Source: Nitrospina sp.
GTDB taxonomy: Bacteria > Nitrospinota > Nitrospinia > Nitrospinales > JACRGP01
NCBI GenBank assembly: GCA_024648695.1
Contig: JACAVV010000016.1
Location: forward strand, 1-64,000
Direction of reading: 5' to 3'
DNA length: 64,000 nt
Part shown: piece after piece, positions 17,881 to 26,560 of the stretch
Numbering within the stretch: the stretch's first letter is position 1
Layout: every line of letters starts with the position of its first letter
Notes under the pieces: generated by a model
Database searches by the model: none
Told to the model about the DNA's origin: nothing
What the model saw: only the letters and a program-made list of their open reading frames with translations
Program-made: the position numbers and the translations under genes

Positions 17881-18159
17881 TTACTCCTTTTCAGGAGTTA
17901 CATCCGGTCCTTCCACCTCCACCTCATCAATGCTGTGTAAAGATCCTCCCAGATTCTTGATCGTATCCTTGATTGCTTCAAATGGAATGTCATTCCCCTC
18001 TATTACCAGGGTAATTGATTCGGTTTTTTCATCTACCTCTTCTACGGAGAGCTTAACTTTACACTGGTATCCCTGGTCTGCAATGGCTTTTGCAAAATCG
18101 AGTGCACCCGGGTGATGAGGCTTCAAAACATCAAGAACAATTCGTTTGACCTTGGGCAT
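17881..18159 (-). CDS. DUF211-family small protein
   Basis: A 92-aa ferredoxin-fold protein matching the DUF211 family (KVKRIVLDVLKPHHPG, then VEEVDEKTESITLVIEG, IPFEAIKDTIKNLGGSLHSIDEVEV), best known in archaea. These proteins form oligomers and may bind metal or small ligands; no function is proven to my knowledge. The pairing with a VIT1/CCC1 transporter suggests a regulatory or chaperone role in metal transport. Its archaeal flavour hints at transfer. Confidence 0.75.
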   Translation of the reverse strand: MPKVKRIVLDVLKPHHPGALDFAKAIADQGYQCKVKLSVEEVDEKTESITLVIEGNDIPFEAIKDTIKNLGGSLHSIDEVEVEGPDVTPEKE

Positions 18160-18306
18160 TGCTTTTGTTTAAAGGAGTGTCATTAATGATAGTTTCAACA
18201 ATAATTATTAATTGCAGGAATATTTCAGTAAGGAAGAGAATATTTGGAATTCTTAACGCACCGCTGGGTAGTAACTTTTATATAAAAAAATCCAGGCTAA
18301 TGAGGC

Positions 18307-18765
18307 TTAATTCAACGAGGGGTCGCCCCGATCCTGCCCGGTAAGCTGGGAAAGACCTGTTGCCAGTTGTTTCAATTCATGATTGGATTTGAATTCCGGA
18401 AGCGTGGTTTTCCCTCGCGAATCGGCAAACTCGACCAGTTTTTTCAATGGACGGATCAGCAAGTTGAACGAATAAACGCCCCCGACCACACAAATGATTG
18501 TCCCAATAATGGCCAGCCCAACCATTTCTTTTCGAATTTGATTCACACTGCCATTGAGCCGGTCTTTAAGCGTATTAAACTGATCCAGGCTCATCGTCTG
18601 GGGATTCATTGCCAGTACAACTCGGTCAACCTGACTGAGTTGAATAAACAGATAAAACGCCATATAACCCATGCAGGAAATGGCGACGATATAACCCGTC
18701 ATCACCACATTGATAAGGCTTTTCTTTTCTCCTGGAAGCTCGTCCCTGAAAATTCCGGTTTTCAT
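18307..18765 (-). CDS. Two-TM protein with a HAMP-like tail and no output domain
   Basis: A 152-aa protein with membrane segments at about 18-40 and 82-104 around a short periplasmic loop, then a HAMP-like helix pair (LIRPLKKLVEFADSRGK, then NHELKQLATGLSQL). No kinase, cyclase or methyl-accepting domain follows. Its start overlaps the stop of the M48 protease gene (ATGA), so the pair is translationally coupled. It may anchor, or report the activity of, the protease. Confidence 0.7.
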   Translation of the reverse strand: MKTGIFRDELPGEKKSLINVVMTGYIVAISCMGYMAFYLFIQLSQVDRVVLAMNPQTMSLDQFNTLKDRLNGSVNQIRKEMVGLAIIGTIICVVGGVYSFNLLIRPLKKLVEFADSRGKTTLPEFKSNHELKQLATGLSQLTGQDRGDPSLN

Positions 18766-19838
18766 AGTTTTCCTTGAGTTCTGGTTTTATAACGGCTGGC
18801 CAGGTGGGGATATTTCGCGCCCGCACGATAATTGCCCAGTTTATTTTTTAAGGCAGAGTATCTGGCCCTCGGGCTCGGGTGCGTGCTGAAGAAAATCGAT
18901 CGATGGGATTTGGTCCCACCCAGGATCCGAATGAAGTCGATCAAACCCTTGGGGTTGTATCCCAACCGATAGGCATACTCCATACCCAACCGGTCTGCAT
19001 CGTGTTCCAGGTTTTTATCCAGCCCTTTGGTGAACAGGGTATTGGAAACCTCGGAAATCAATTGATTGAATTTACCCGGATCCTCATCCAGTAAGGTCAT
19101 GGACAGGGTGCCGATACCTTGCAAAGATTTACTGCGTTCAATGGTTTTTAGCGCGTGTTTTTGAGTGATGTGAGCGATTTCATGACCCAGGACCCCTGCC
19201 AACTGCGCTTCACTTTGAAGCATTTGAAGCAAACCGCGACTCACAAAAACATACCCGCCAGGAGTCGCAAAGGCATTGGGATCGCTGGTGTTTACAATGG
19301 AAAAGTAATAAGGAATATCCGCACGATCCGATACCTGAACCAAAGCCTGACCCACCAGATTCACGTATTTTTGCAAAGCGTCATCCTTGTATTGGCCGCC
19401 GAATTTGTCGAACACTTCTACTGCCAAGGCTTCGCCGATAGCTTTTTCTTCCTGATACCCGATCGGTTGCAACGCCTTGAACGTTTGGGTGGTGGTGCTC
19501 AACACTTTAGAAGTTTTTTTATCGATCACTCCCAGGGACGTGCCCAGCCCAATCAAACCGCCACCCCCCTTTTTTTTCGTTTCCTCCACTTGCTTTACAG
19601 GTTCTGCGCTGGTTGGGGGCCTGGGAGGCGTCGGAGCCCCTGAAATCCTTGGTGTCGCAGGTACATCCGGAGTCGGAACCTTGGGCGGCACCGGCTCTGG
19701 CGGTTTGGTCAACTGTTCCACACCCCGCGTGGTTTTATCAATCTCCTTAAAAACATCGCCTAAACCAAAGGGATAGGAAGTGCCTGCCATAAGCCCTAAA
19801 ATAAAAATGGGAATAAATACTAATCCTGCTTTTTTCAT
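18762..19838 (-). CDS. Periplasmic M48-family metalloprotease
   Basis: A 358-aa secreted zinc protease. A signal peptide (MKKAGLVFIPIFILGLMAG) is followed by a Pro/Thr-rich low-complexity linker (about 25-90). The M48 domain has VLGHEIAHITQKHA as the HExxH site and LEHDADRLGMEYAYR carrying the third zinc ligand. It resembles BepA/YggG-like peptidases that police outer-membrane protein assembly. The ATG at 19838 has GGAG seven bases upstream and is preferred over a GTG at 19853. The downstream HAMP-like gene overlaps by four bases. Confidence 0.9.
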   Translation of the reverse strand: MKKAGLVFIPIFILGLMAGTSYPFGLGDVFKEIDKTTRGVEQLTKPPEPVPPKVPTPDVPATPRISGAPTPPRPPTSAEPVKQVEETKKKGGGGLIGLGTSLGVIDKKTSKVLSTTTQTFKALQPIGYQEEKAIGEALAVEVFDKFGGQYKDDALQKYVNLVGQALVQVSDRADIPYYFSIVNTSDPNAFATPGGYVFVSRGLLQMLQSEAQLAGVLGHEIAHITQKHALKTIERSKSLQGIGTLSMTLLDEDPGKFNQLISEVSNTLFTKGLDKNLEHDADRLGMEYAYRLGYNPKGLIDFIRILGGTKSHRSIFFSTHPSPRARYSALKNKLGNYRAGAKYPHLASRYKTRTQGKL

Positions 19839-19917
19839 GGTTTTCTCCACCAAATATAATGGGGACCGATTCCCTGATTATTGAATTTCGCCGGGAAAGG
19901 ATTATTATCAATAGAGT

Positions 19918-20475
19918 TTAATGCCCGTACGCACCCAATTTCCCCTCTTTCAGGAAATTGTCAATGTCTCCCTGACTCACTGAAAAATTTTCCATTTGAT
20001 TGACCGCATTGATACTTTCCGGTGACGATCCGTGGCTTTCCGCATAGCGTTGCGTGACGGGGTTGAGTCCTCGTATACTCGACCCTGAGGACGATTCGCG
20101 GGCCGCAAAGGTTTGCTCTTCGCCGCCCAGCACGTCAAACAGGCCGCCACCTCCGCCGCCACCTGAGGAAGCGCCTTCGGGAGCACGGCGGGTCAATTTG
20201 AATTTGAACACCCAACCCTCCCCTTCGCTGGAAGAAATCCTGTAAAACCGGCGCGTTTTTTCAAGAACATCCACCGCCGTTCCCTGCGACAAAACCCCAA
20301 TCACATCAGAAGAAGACGAGGCATCTGACTGAATTTTTGTACGATCAGACTTCACATACCAAGTTTCACCGAAAACCAGAGCGGGAAATAACAAAAATGC
20401 AAGAACAGTAAATACGAACAGACGCAAAGAAGATTTTGCTTGCGATTTGAATCGATTGAGCATAGCGGTTTTCAT
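19918..20475 (-). CDS. Secreted bacterial SH3-domain protein
   Basis: A 185-aa protein with an N-terminal signal sequence (about 18-37, LRLFVFTVLAFLLFPALVFG) and one SH3b domain (about 38-92: TWYVKSDRTKIQSDASSSSD, then VIGVLSQGTAVDVLEKT and GEGWVFKFKLT). A run of seven glycines follows, then a polar tail of about 75 residues that looks partly disordered. SH3b domains often bind peptidoglycan peptides. It lies on the same strand upstream of the M48 protease, 79 bases away, and both may act in envelope upkeep. Confidence 0.8.
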   Translation of the reverse strand: MKTAMLNRFKSQAKSSLRLFVFTVLAFLLFPALVFGETWYVKSDRTKIQSDASSSSDVIGVLSQGTAVDVLEKTRRFYRISSSEGEGWVFKFKLTRRAPEGASSGGGGGGGLFDVLGGEEQTFAARESSSGSSIRGLNPVTQRYAESHGSSPESINAVNQMENFSVSQGDIDNFLKEGKLGAYGH

Positions 20476-20628
20476 TAATTTTAAAGTTATTGATGAACGA
20501 TTCCTGATTACTAAGCTAACCCTTAGAACCCCACAACGTCAACTACTTTTTAGGAGGCCTTTTACCCCTGCAATATTGGCAATCCCCGGTAACCCTGAAC
20601 CTAAAACTGATGCCATTCAGGTTTTTAT

Positions 20629-21588
20629 CTAAGCCACCCTCTCTTGATTTTCAATTGCTTTTTTCAAGCGGCCCCAATCAAAAGCCGATCCCGGATCATA
20701 TTTGGAATGAATACCTTTCCTGGTTCCTTTTTGAATATGACTGTGCCCCAGAATCCCGGAAAAAGAAGAGAAATTATCAATACGGTCGAGTGGAATCCGC
20801 TGAAGTTTTTTTGAAAAAGGAATTCGAAGCTTGATTTTAGGCAAGAGGCGATGAATTCCCAGGCACAATTGAATCAGGCTTTGATATTGTTCCTCGGTGA
20901 AGTCCCACATGCGAATGGTTTTACCGTTGATGGTCCGGCTGAAATACCCCCTCTCACCAAAGGTACGGGCCGGCCGTGCTTTAAAGCCTGGAGTTCGCAG
21001 AGTGTCCCGGAATTTACCAGGCAGGGCCAATTCCCACTGTCCGTTTATTACGCGGTATTGATCCTGTTTGATTTGATACAACTCAGCATCCTTGACCAGC
21101 GCTTCCGGTCCCAGGTTGGCGATTTCCACATGGACCGCCCGATCATTACCTCGCCCATCATCCCCTGGCCCTGTATTGGTTTTCCAGTACAGGTCGCATG
21201 TTTGGTACAGGGTACCGTCCAAATCAAGATAGAAATGACTTCCAAGAAAAGAACTGTCTTTCAGAACCTGATGGCAGTGATGGGAACAGTAACACGCATC
21301 ATAATGAAGAACCAACTGGTGAACGCGTTGTTTCAACTCCTCATAAGCACGGGTAGTATTGCGGATCTTATAAGCTTCCGGTTCGCGGGTGGGAGCATCA
21401 TTTAAAGCAGGCGGATGTTGCGTAAACCCCTGACGCCCCCTGGGATTGGGGCAGGGAAGCCCCCCGGAGTCGGTCCAGGTGACAACCTGGGTCCCTATAT
21501 CCAATTTTTGCCCGCAGGTTTTAATGGAAGTATTCACGGTACATTCATGGTGGATGGTTTCAGGTAATGTATAAACTGCTCCTTCCAC
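20629..21588 (-). CDS. N-acetylmuramoyl-L-alanine amidase-like protein (Amidase_2/PGRP fold)
   Basis: A 319-aa protein with the zinc amidase fold of the Amidase_2 (AmpD/T7 lysozyme/PGRP) family. The core runs about 85-310: QLVLHYDACYCSHHC carries the first zinc His, SHFYLDLDGTLYQTCD the substrate strand, AVHVEIANLGP the central strand, and ILGHSHIQKGTRKGIHSKYDPGSAFDW (residues about 283-309) the second His and DPG motif. No signal peptide is visible, which is odd for a wall hydrolase and recalls phage endolysins or cytoplasmic muropeptide-recycling AmpD. The only start after the in-frame stop is a GTG at 21588. Confidence 0.8.
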   Translation of the reverse strand: MEGAVYTLPETIHHECTVNTSIKTCGQKLDIGTQVVTWTDSGGLPCPNPRGRQGFTQHPPALNDAPTREPEAYKIRNTTRAYEELKQRVHQLVLHYDACYCSHHCHQVLKDSSFLGSHFYLDLDGTLYQTCDLYWKTNTGPGDDGRGNDRAVHVEIANLGPEALVKDAELYQIKQDQYRVINGQWELALPGKFRDTLRTPGFKARPARTFGERGYFSRTINGKTIRMWDFTEEQYQSLIQLCLGIHRLLPKIKLRIPFSKKLQRIPLDRIDNFSSFSGILGHSHIQKGTRKGIHSKYDPGSAFDWGRLKKAIENQERVA

Positions 21589-21847
21589 ATAGATGACTTA
21601 AGGAAAATCTGCCGATTTCCAAATTTGAATTACCAAAAAGTAATGATATCTTATAAATAAAGAATATAAAAATTGAAAAATTTGTCGATAAAGACTTTAA
21701 ATAAGGATCGCCCAAATTTATCAAAGATTTAGACAAAATAATCTTTATAAAAGTGCACACAAAGAAGTTTCATTATTTTTCAATGTGTATATAATTCTAT
21801 TTAATCATTAAATTGCTAGTTTCTTTGTGGGATGTGAGGAAATCTAT

Positions 21848-23815
21848 TTGATACCTGTTGTAAAAAACGAAACCATTCAAAAAAAGCTGATTCGGATCAT
21901 AATGGCATCCAGCCTGGTTGCCCTATTATTAGCTTGTGCCGCATTTATGGGATTTGATTTAATTATGTTTAAAAAAATCAAAACTCGCGAGTTGATGATG
22001 ACTGCAGATTTAATCGCAGAAAACAGTATAGCCGCTATTGAGTTTGACGATTCTGAAACCGGCCTTCAAATTATTTCCACTCTTAAAGCAAATCCTTCCA
22101 TAGAAGCGGCGGCGATTTATGTCAAATCCAGAGGCGTCTTTGTTTCTTTTAAACGCGACACCTCTTCCAAAGACGCCATCCCGGAAAAACCGCTTCAGGA
22201 AGGTGGTTATCTGGAATCGAATTCCTTAAAAGTGTTCCGGGAATTCAATATAAACGCCAACTCACAAATCATGGTTTATATAAAATCAAACCTTCGGGAA
22301 ATTATCCAGACCTTAAAACAATATTTATTGATTTTAGTTGCAGTTTTGTTCGGATCGGCTTTTATTGTTTATATCCTTGCCACCCGCCTGCAAAGAAGAA
22401 TATCCGGTCCCATAACCCATTTGGCGGAAACTGCCGAGCGGGTCGCTGAAGAAAAAAACTATTCCATTCGAGCCACCAAAAGCAGTGATGATGAACTTGG
22501 GTCCCTGGTAGAGCGGTTCAACGACATGCTGGTTCAAATCCAGCATCAGGATGCCGAACTACATGAAGCACATGATGTTATGGAAAAACAGGTTGAAGTT
22601 CGCACTCGTGAATTGCGGCAGGAAATCGATGTCCGCCGTAAAACCGAGGAAGATCTGATTTCTGCCAAGGAAGAGGCTGAAAAAGCCAACAACGCCAAAT
22701 CAGAATTTTTGTCCCGCATGAGTCATGAATTGCGCACTCCCATGAACGCGATACTGGGTTTTGGCCAACTCCTGAAAATGGATACAAAAGAAGATAACCC
22801 CGAATCCCGGAAAAATTTTGTCGATCAAATTTTAAAGGCAGGCAACCACCTGTTGGAACTGATCAATGAGGTATTGGATTTATCGCGAATTGAATCCGGC
22901 ACCATGACCTTGTCTATAGAAGGTATTGCGGTGAATGATCTGATTGAAGAGGTTCTGGTTTTAATCAATCCTCTTGCAGAAACCAGGAACATTGATGTAT
23001 CGAACCGAATCCCAGAATCGGAAAACCTGGTTATCCAGGCTGACCGGACACGTGTGAAACAAATTTTGCTCAACCTGCTTTCAAATGCTGTGAAATACAA
23101 CAAAGAATATGGCAGTGTTTCTTTGGGTGGATTCAAAACAGATGAAGACACCATCCGGCTTCAGGTCACGGACACGGGCAAGGGGATTCCTCTTGAAAAG
23201 CAGATGGAATTGTTTGAACCTTTTCAAAGGTTGGGAGAAGAAAACTCCGGCATTGAAGGTACCGGAATTGGTTTGACCATCACCAAACGCCTGGTAGAAC
23301 TCATGGGCGGAAGCATTCATCTGGAAAGCGAAGAAGGAAAAGGCAGTACCTTTTTCATCGAATTCCCTCAAGGAATCCTGACGACAACGCCTCGCGGAAT
23401 CAAGTCCGATTCAATGCCTGAAAATCCGGAGGGTGACCTGCCAGTTCCAAAAGTAATTCTTTATGTCGAAGACAATCCTGCGAATTTTGAACTGGTTCGG
23501 CAGGTGTTGGTCAAACGCCCCAAATTATCTTTGGTCAACGCGACCCAGGCTGAAAAGGGTTTAGAGTTGGCAGAAAAAATTCGGCCGGACCTGATCTTTA
23601 TGGATATCAACCTACCTGGAATGGATGGCCTTGAAGCTTTTAAGGAGCTTCAGAAAAAGGAAAGTACCAAAGATATCCCTGTCGTCGCGTTAAGTGCCAA
23701 TGCCATGGATTCTGATATCAGCAAAGCCATGGGCATGGGATTCAAGGATTATATTGTAAAACCAATAGATGTTAAAAATTTTCTAAATCTGGTAGATGGT
23801 CTGGTTTTAAGCTGA
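21848..23815 (+). CDS. Hybrid histidine kinase (CHASE8-like sensor, HAMP, HisKA, HATPase, receiver)
   Basis: A membrane-bound hybrid kinase of about 655 aa. Segments at about 15-37 and 155-178 bracket a periplasmic sensor that looks like CHASE8 (LIAENSIAAIEFDDSE, SIEAAAIYVKSRG). HAMP, a coiled coil, HisKA with SRMSHELRTPMNAILG, HATPase_c (NLLSNAVKYN, DTGKGIPLEK, GTGIGLTITKR) and a C-terminal receiver with LIFMDINLPGMDG and YIVKPIDV follow. All catalytic residues appear intact. The TTG at 21848 is preferred because GAGGAA sits five bases upstream; a GTG at 21827 is in the same frame. No partner gene is adjacent. The 5' region (21589-21847) is very AT-rich. Confidence 0.88.
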   Translation: MIPVVKNETIQKKLIRIIMASSLVALLLACAAFMGFDLIMFKKIKTRELMMTADLIAENSIAAIEFDDSETGLQIISTLKANPSIEAAAIYVKSRGVFVSFKRDTSSKDAIPEKPLQEGGYLESNSLKVFREFNINANSQIMVYIKSNLREIIQTLKQYLLILVAVLFGSAFIVYILATRLQRRISGPITHLAETAERVAEEKNYSIRATKSSDDELGSLVERFNDMLVQIQHQDAELHEAHDVMEKQVEVRTRELRQEIDVRRKTEEDLISAKEEAEKANNAKSEFLSRMSHELRTPMNAILGFGQLLKMDTKEDNPESRKNFVDQILKAGNHLLELINEVLDLSRIESGTMTLSIEGIAVNDLIEEVLVLINPLAETRNIDVSNRIPESENLVIQADRTRVKQILLNLLSNAVKYNKEYGSVSLGGFKTDEDTIRLQVTDTGKGIPLEKQMELFEPFQRLGEENSGIEGTGIGLTITKRLVELMGGSIHLESEEGKGSTFFIEFPQGILTTTPRGIKSDSMPENPEGDLPVPKVILYVEDNPANFELVRQVLVKRPKLSLVNATQAEKGLELAEKIRPDLIFMDINLPGMDGLEAFKELQKKESTKDIPVVALSANAMDSDISKAMGMGFKDYIVKPIDVKNFLNLVDGLVLS

Positions 23816-23854
23816 TAAGTTTCTGCCACTAAAGACCTTGTTTTCTGCATTGGC

Positions 23855-25588
23855 TTACAATCGATAATTGGGCTTGAGATCCTTGAGTCCCGTCTTACCC
23901 AACTCTTCGAAGAACAATTCCTTACCTTTGCCTGCCGCTTTGAATTCCTTATCCAGCCAATCGATGCATTCGTGAAAGTTCTTGAAATGGTAATTCTCGG
24001 GAATCAATCCGGGTATCAGGTTGATTCGCCTCAACATCCGCAATGGCTGGGGCTTTAGTCCGGTTATCACCACAGCAATGCCTCTTTTTTCCAGATCCAG
24101 AATAACTTCCTCCAATGCGTATAAGCCCGTTTGATCTACATGGGGAACCAGTTTCATTCTGAAAATGACCACACTGACATCCTCAAGGGTTTTTGCTATT
24201 TCCTGGAAAGAGGAAGCGAAACCAAAAAATAAAGGTCCGTCCAGATGTTTCACATAAATCTGGTTCATAATAGATGCGGGAATTCTTTCTTCGTCCCAGG
24301 GTAAGTCATCCATGTAATCCTTTAAAGGAAGGATTTTCACCTCCCGGCCCACTTCGTCACTCATCTGTTTCATAAACAGCACGGAAGACAAAACCAATCC
24401 TGCTGCCACTGCCTGGATCAGGTCCACAAACACGGTCAAGACAAGAACCATAATCATGACCACCGCATCTGCCTTGGGTATGTGTTTGATATGCCTCAAC
24501 CCTTTGTAATCAATGATCCCCACTCCTACCGTAATCAATATACCCGCCAAAACGGGCAAAGGAATCTGTGAAGCATAAACACCCAGGCCCAGTAAGATAA
24601 ACAAGAGCAACAGTCCATGAATCATCCCGGAAATTTTCGTTTGGCCACCTGAATTTACATTCACCAGGGTACGCATGGTGGCCCCTGCCCCAGGCAGGCC
24701 AGCGATACTGGCGCCCATCATATTTCCAATTCCCTGGCCGATCAGTTCCCGGTTGCTATCGTGCTTGGTTTTGGTCAAGTTGTCTGCAATAACAGACGTC
24801 AACAAGGAATCGATCCCACCCAAAACAGCAAGGGTCAAGGCAAGCTCCACCACCAGATAATAATCTACCGACAGCAGATCCAGATTAAAAATGTGCCCTA
24901 ATTGCAGGGATGGAAACCCACCGGGAATATCTCCAATGACGGGAACCTTCAATCCAAACATTCCCGATGCTATCGTTAGAGCGATCAAAGCCACCAGAGT
25001 ACTGGGAATCGCCTTGGTCACACGCGGAAAAAGGTAAATAACCGCTATAGTTGCAGACGCCAGAAAAACCGCTTCCACATTGATTCCCGACATCAGCTTT
25101 CCAACCTGCAACACCACCTCCAATACCTTTTTAGGAGACTCCTGGCCAAAAAAAGGAAAGATCTGCAAAAGAATGATTATCACGCCGATTCCGGTCATGA
25201 ATCCTGAAACCACAGGGTAAGGAATATATTTGATATACACACCCAGCTTGAGGACACCCATTACAATTTGCAGGGCTCCCGCCAGCAGGAAAATGAGAAC
25301 AATGAACCCTATCCCGGAATTGATATCGCCATAAGTATTAACGGCCTCCAGAACCACCACCGAAGAAACCACCGTCATGGGACCCGTAGGACCGCTTATC
25401 TGGGTATTGGTACCACCTAGTAAAGACGCGAAAAACCCGAGAACAATCGCCCCATACAAGCCCGCAATCGCCCCCATACCCGATTGCACGCCAAACGCCA
25501 AAGCCAGAGGCAAGGCCACAATCCCGGCGGTGATTCCACCGAACAAATCACCTTTCAAATTGGATGTATCCAGAATTTTCTTAATCAT
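23855..25588 (-). CDS. SulP-family inorganic anion transporter with STAS domain
   Basis: A 577-aa SLC26/SulP protein with about 11-14 membrane segments. Signatures: GGITAGIVALPLALAFGVQS at the N-terminus, TNTQISGPTGPMTVV in segment 3, and ELIGQGIGNMMGASIAGLPG. A cytoplasmic STAS domain fills residues about 440-550 (PLFFGFASSFQEIAKTLED, VIFRMKLVPHVDQTGLYALE). Substrates of the family include sulfate, bicarbonate and nitrate; the sequence alone does not decide. It stands alone, with 385 bases of non-coding DNA upstream. Confidence 0.92.
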   Translation of the reverse strand: MIKKILDTSNLKGDLFGGITAGIVALPLALAFGVQSGMGAIAGLYGAIVLGFFASLLGGTNTQISGPTGPMTVVSSVVVLEAVNTYGDINSGIGFIVLIFLLAGALQIVMGVLKLGVYIKYIPYPVVSGFMTGIGVIIILLQIFPFFGQESPKKVLEVVLQVGKLMSGINVEAVFLASATIAVIYLFPRVTKAIPSTLVALIALTIASGMFGLKVPVIGDIPGGFPSLQLGHIFNLDLLSVDYYLVVELALTLAVLGGIDSLLTSVIADNLTKTKHDSNRELIGQGIGNMMGASIAGLPGAGATMRTLVNVNSGGQTKISGMIHGLLLLFILLGLGVYASQIPLPVLAGILITVGVGIIDYKGLRHIKHIPKADAVVMIMVLVLTVFVDLIQAVAAGLVLSSVLFMKQMSDEVGREVKILPLKDYMDDLPWDEERIPASIMNQIYVKHLDGPLFFGFASSFQEIAKTLEDVSVVIFRMKLVPHVDQTGLYALEEVILDLEKRGIAVVITGLKPQPLRMLRRINLIPGLIPENYHFKNFHECIDWLDKEFKAAGKGKELFFEELGKTGLKDLKPNYRL

Positions 25589-25973
25589 TTAGAAATGAAC
25601 TCATGGTTCTATATTGGGGAAAACGAGGAAGTTTGAAAAACCTGCCCGTGTAATCAAGGATCGATGAAGGATATCGACTCTTTCAATATTAATCAAATTA
25701 TAGAATGAATTAAATTAAAACTTTGCCCTCCAAAGTCTTTGATTGAATAATCCTGGAATAGAATAAGACTCAGGGTGAATTGTAGAGAAAGAATTTGCAT
25801 CTGCTTTAAAATTGTCAAGAAATGTATGCTATAATCCCGATCACCTTAAAGGTCAAAATGAAACTCTCCGATTCGCCTTCGCTTCAGTTCAGGTTGAAAT
25901 CAAATACTTGTAATGCATACAGCCAAAATTGAAATTTACTCTAGTCCTATTAGACAGGATCTCAAAAAAACAT
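25589..25973. other. Non-coding region between SulP gene and tRNA-Arg
   Basis: AT-rich and without a credible gene. It holds an extended -10 element at 25827-25835 facing the tRNA, and presumably the SulP promoter on the minus strand, which I could not pin down. Confidence 0.6.
25827..25835 (+). promoter_or_regulatory. Extended -10 element upstream of tRNA-Arg
   Basis: TGCTATAAT is a perfect extended -10 (TGn plus TATAAT). It lies about 140 bases before the tRNA. No good -35 is present 16-18 bases upstream, as expected for extended -10 promoters. Confidence 0.4.
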
Positions 25974-26050
<77 letters not shown>

Positions 26051-26056
26051 AATAAA

Positions 26057-26100
26057 TAAAGGGGTTAACGCATTGAAGCGTTAACCCCTTTATGTTTTTT
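26057..26100 (+). terminator. Strong intrinsic terminator after tRNA-Arg
   Basis: A perfect 15-bp stem (26057-26071 with 26078-26092) closing a six-base loop, followed by TGTTTTTTTG. It starts seven bases after the CCA end and would insulate the VOC gene downstream. Confidence 0.9.
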
Positions 26101-26160
26101 TGTGTTTTTGCTAAAAATATTCCTTATTCAACATATCAATTTTATTCGAAGGAATTAAAC

Positions 26161-26541
26161 ATGGAACTAAAGAAAATGACTTGTATGATCCAGGTGAAGG
26201 ATATCAACAAAAGCCTGGAGTTTTATGAAGGGCTCCTGGATTTTAAAATGGTAAGTACCGAGGAACAATTGAAAGATTGGAAATGGGCGTTCATTCAATC
26301 GGGTGGGGTCGAACTGATGCTTTCGGAATCTGACTGTGTCGAAAATCCAAAGGGTGAGCATGAATTCACTGCCTGCTACTATTTTTATCCGGATGATGTG
26401 GAAGCTTTTCATGAAAGGATTAAAACCTCGGGCTACAAGGTATCGGAGCTTGAGATCACTTTCTACAAAATGAAGGAATTCAGCTTGCGCGATCCGGATG
26501 GACACCTTTTATCTTTTGGCCAGGATGCCGATAGCCTTTGA
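26161..26541 (+). CDS. VOC (glyoxalase/bleomycin-resistance fold) protein
   Basis: A 126-aa single VOC module with two beta-alpha-beta-beta-beta units: MIQVKDINKSLEFYEGLLDF at the start and FSLRDPDGHLLSFGQ at the end. Candidate metal ligands are few: Glu in VELMLSE and a C-terminal position occupied by Ser rather than Glu. It may therefore bind ligands rather than catalyse. The ATG at 26161 has AAGGA seven bases upstream; the longer frame from 26092 overlaps the tRNA terminator and was rejected. Confidence 0.85.
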   Translation: MELKKMTCMIQVKDINKSLEFYEGLLDFKMVSTEEQLKDWKWAFIQSGGVELMLSESDCVENPKGEHEFTACYYFYPDDVEAFHERIKTSGYKVSELEITFYKMKEFSLRDPDGHLLSFGQDADSL

Positions 26542-26560
26542 ATTTTGCGATAAGTAGAAC

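Noticed and set aside
26092-26160. Longer N-terminus for the VOC protein
   Set aside because: It would begin inside the tRNA terminator on a weak codon with no ribosome site; the ATG at 26161 has a clear one.
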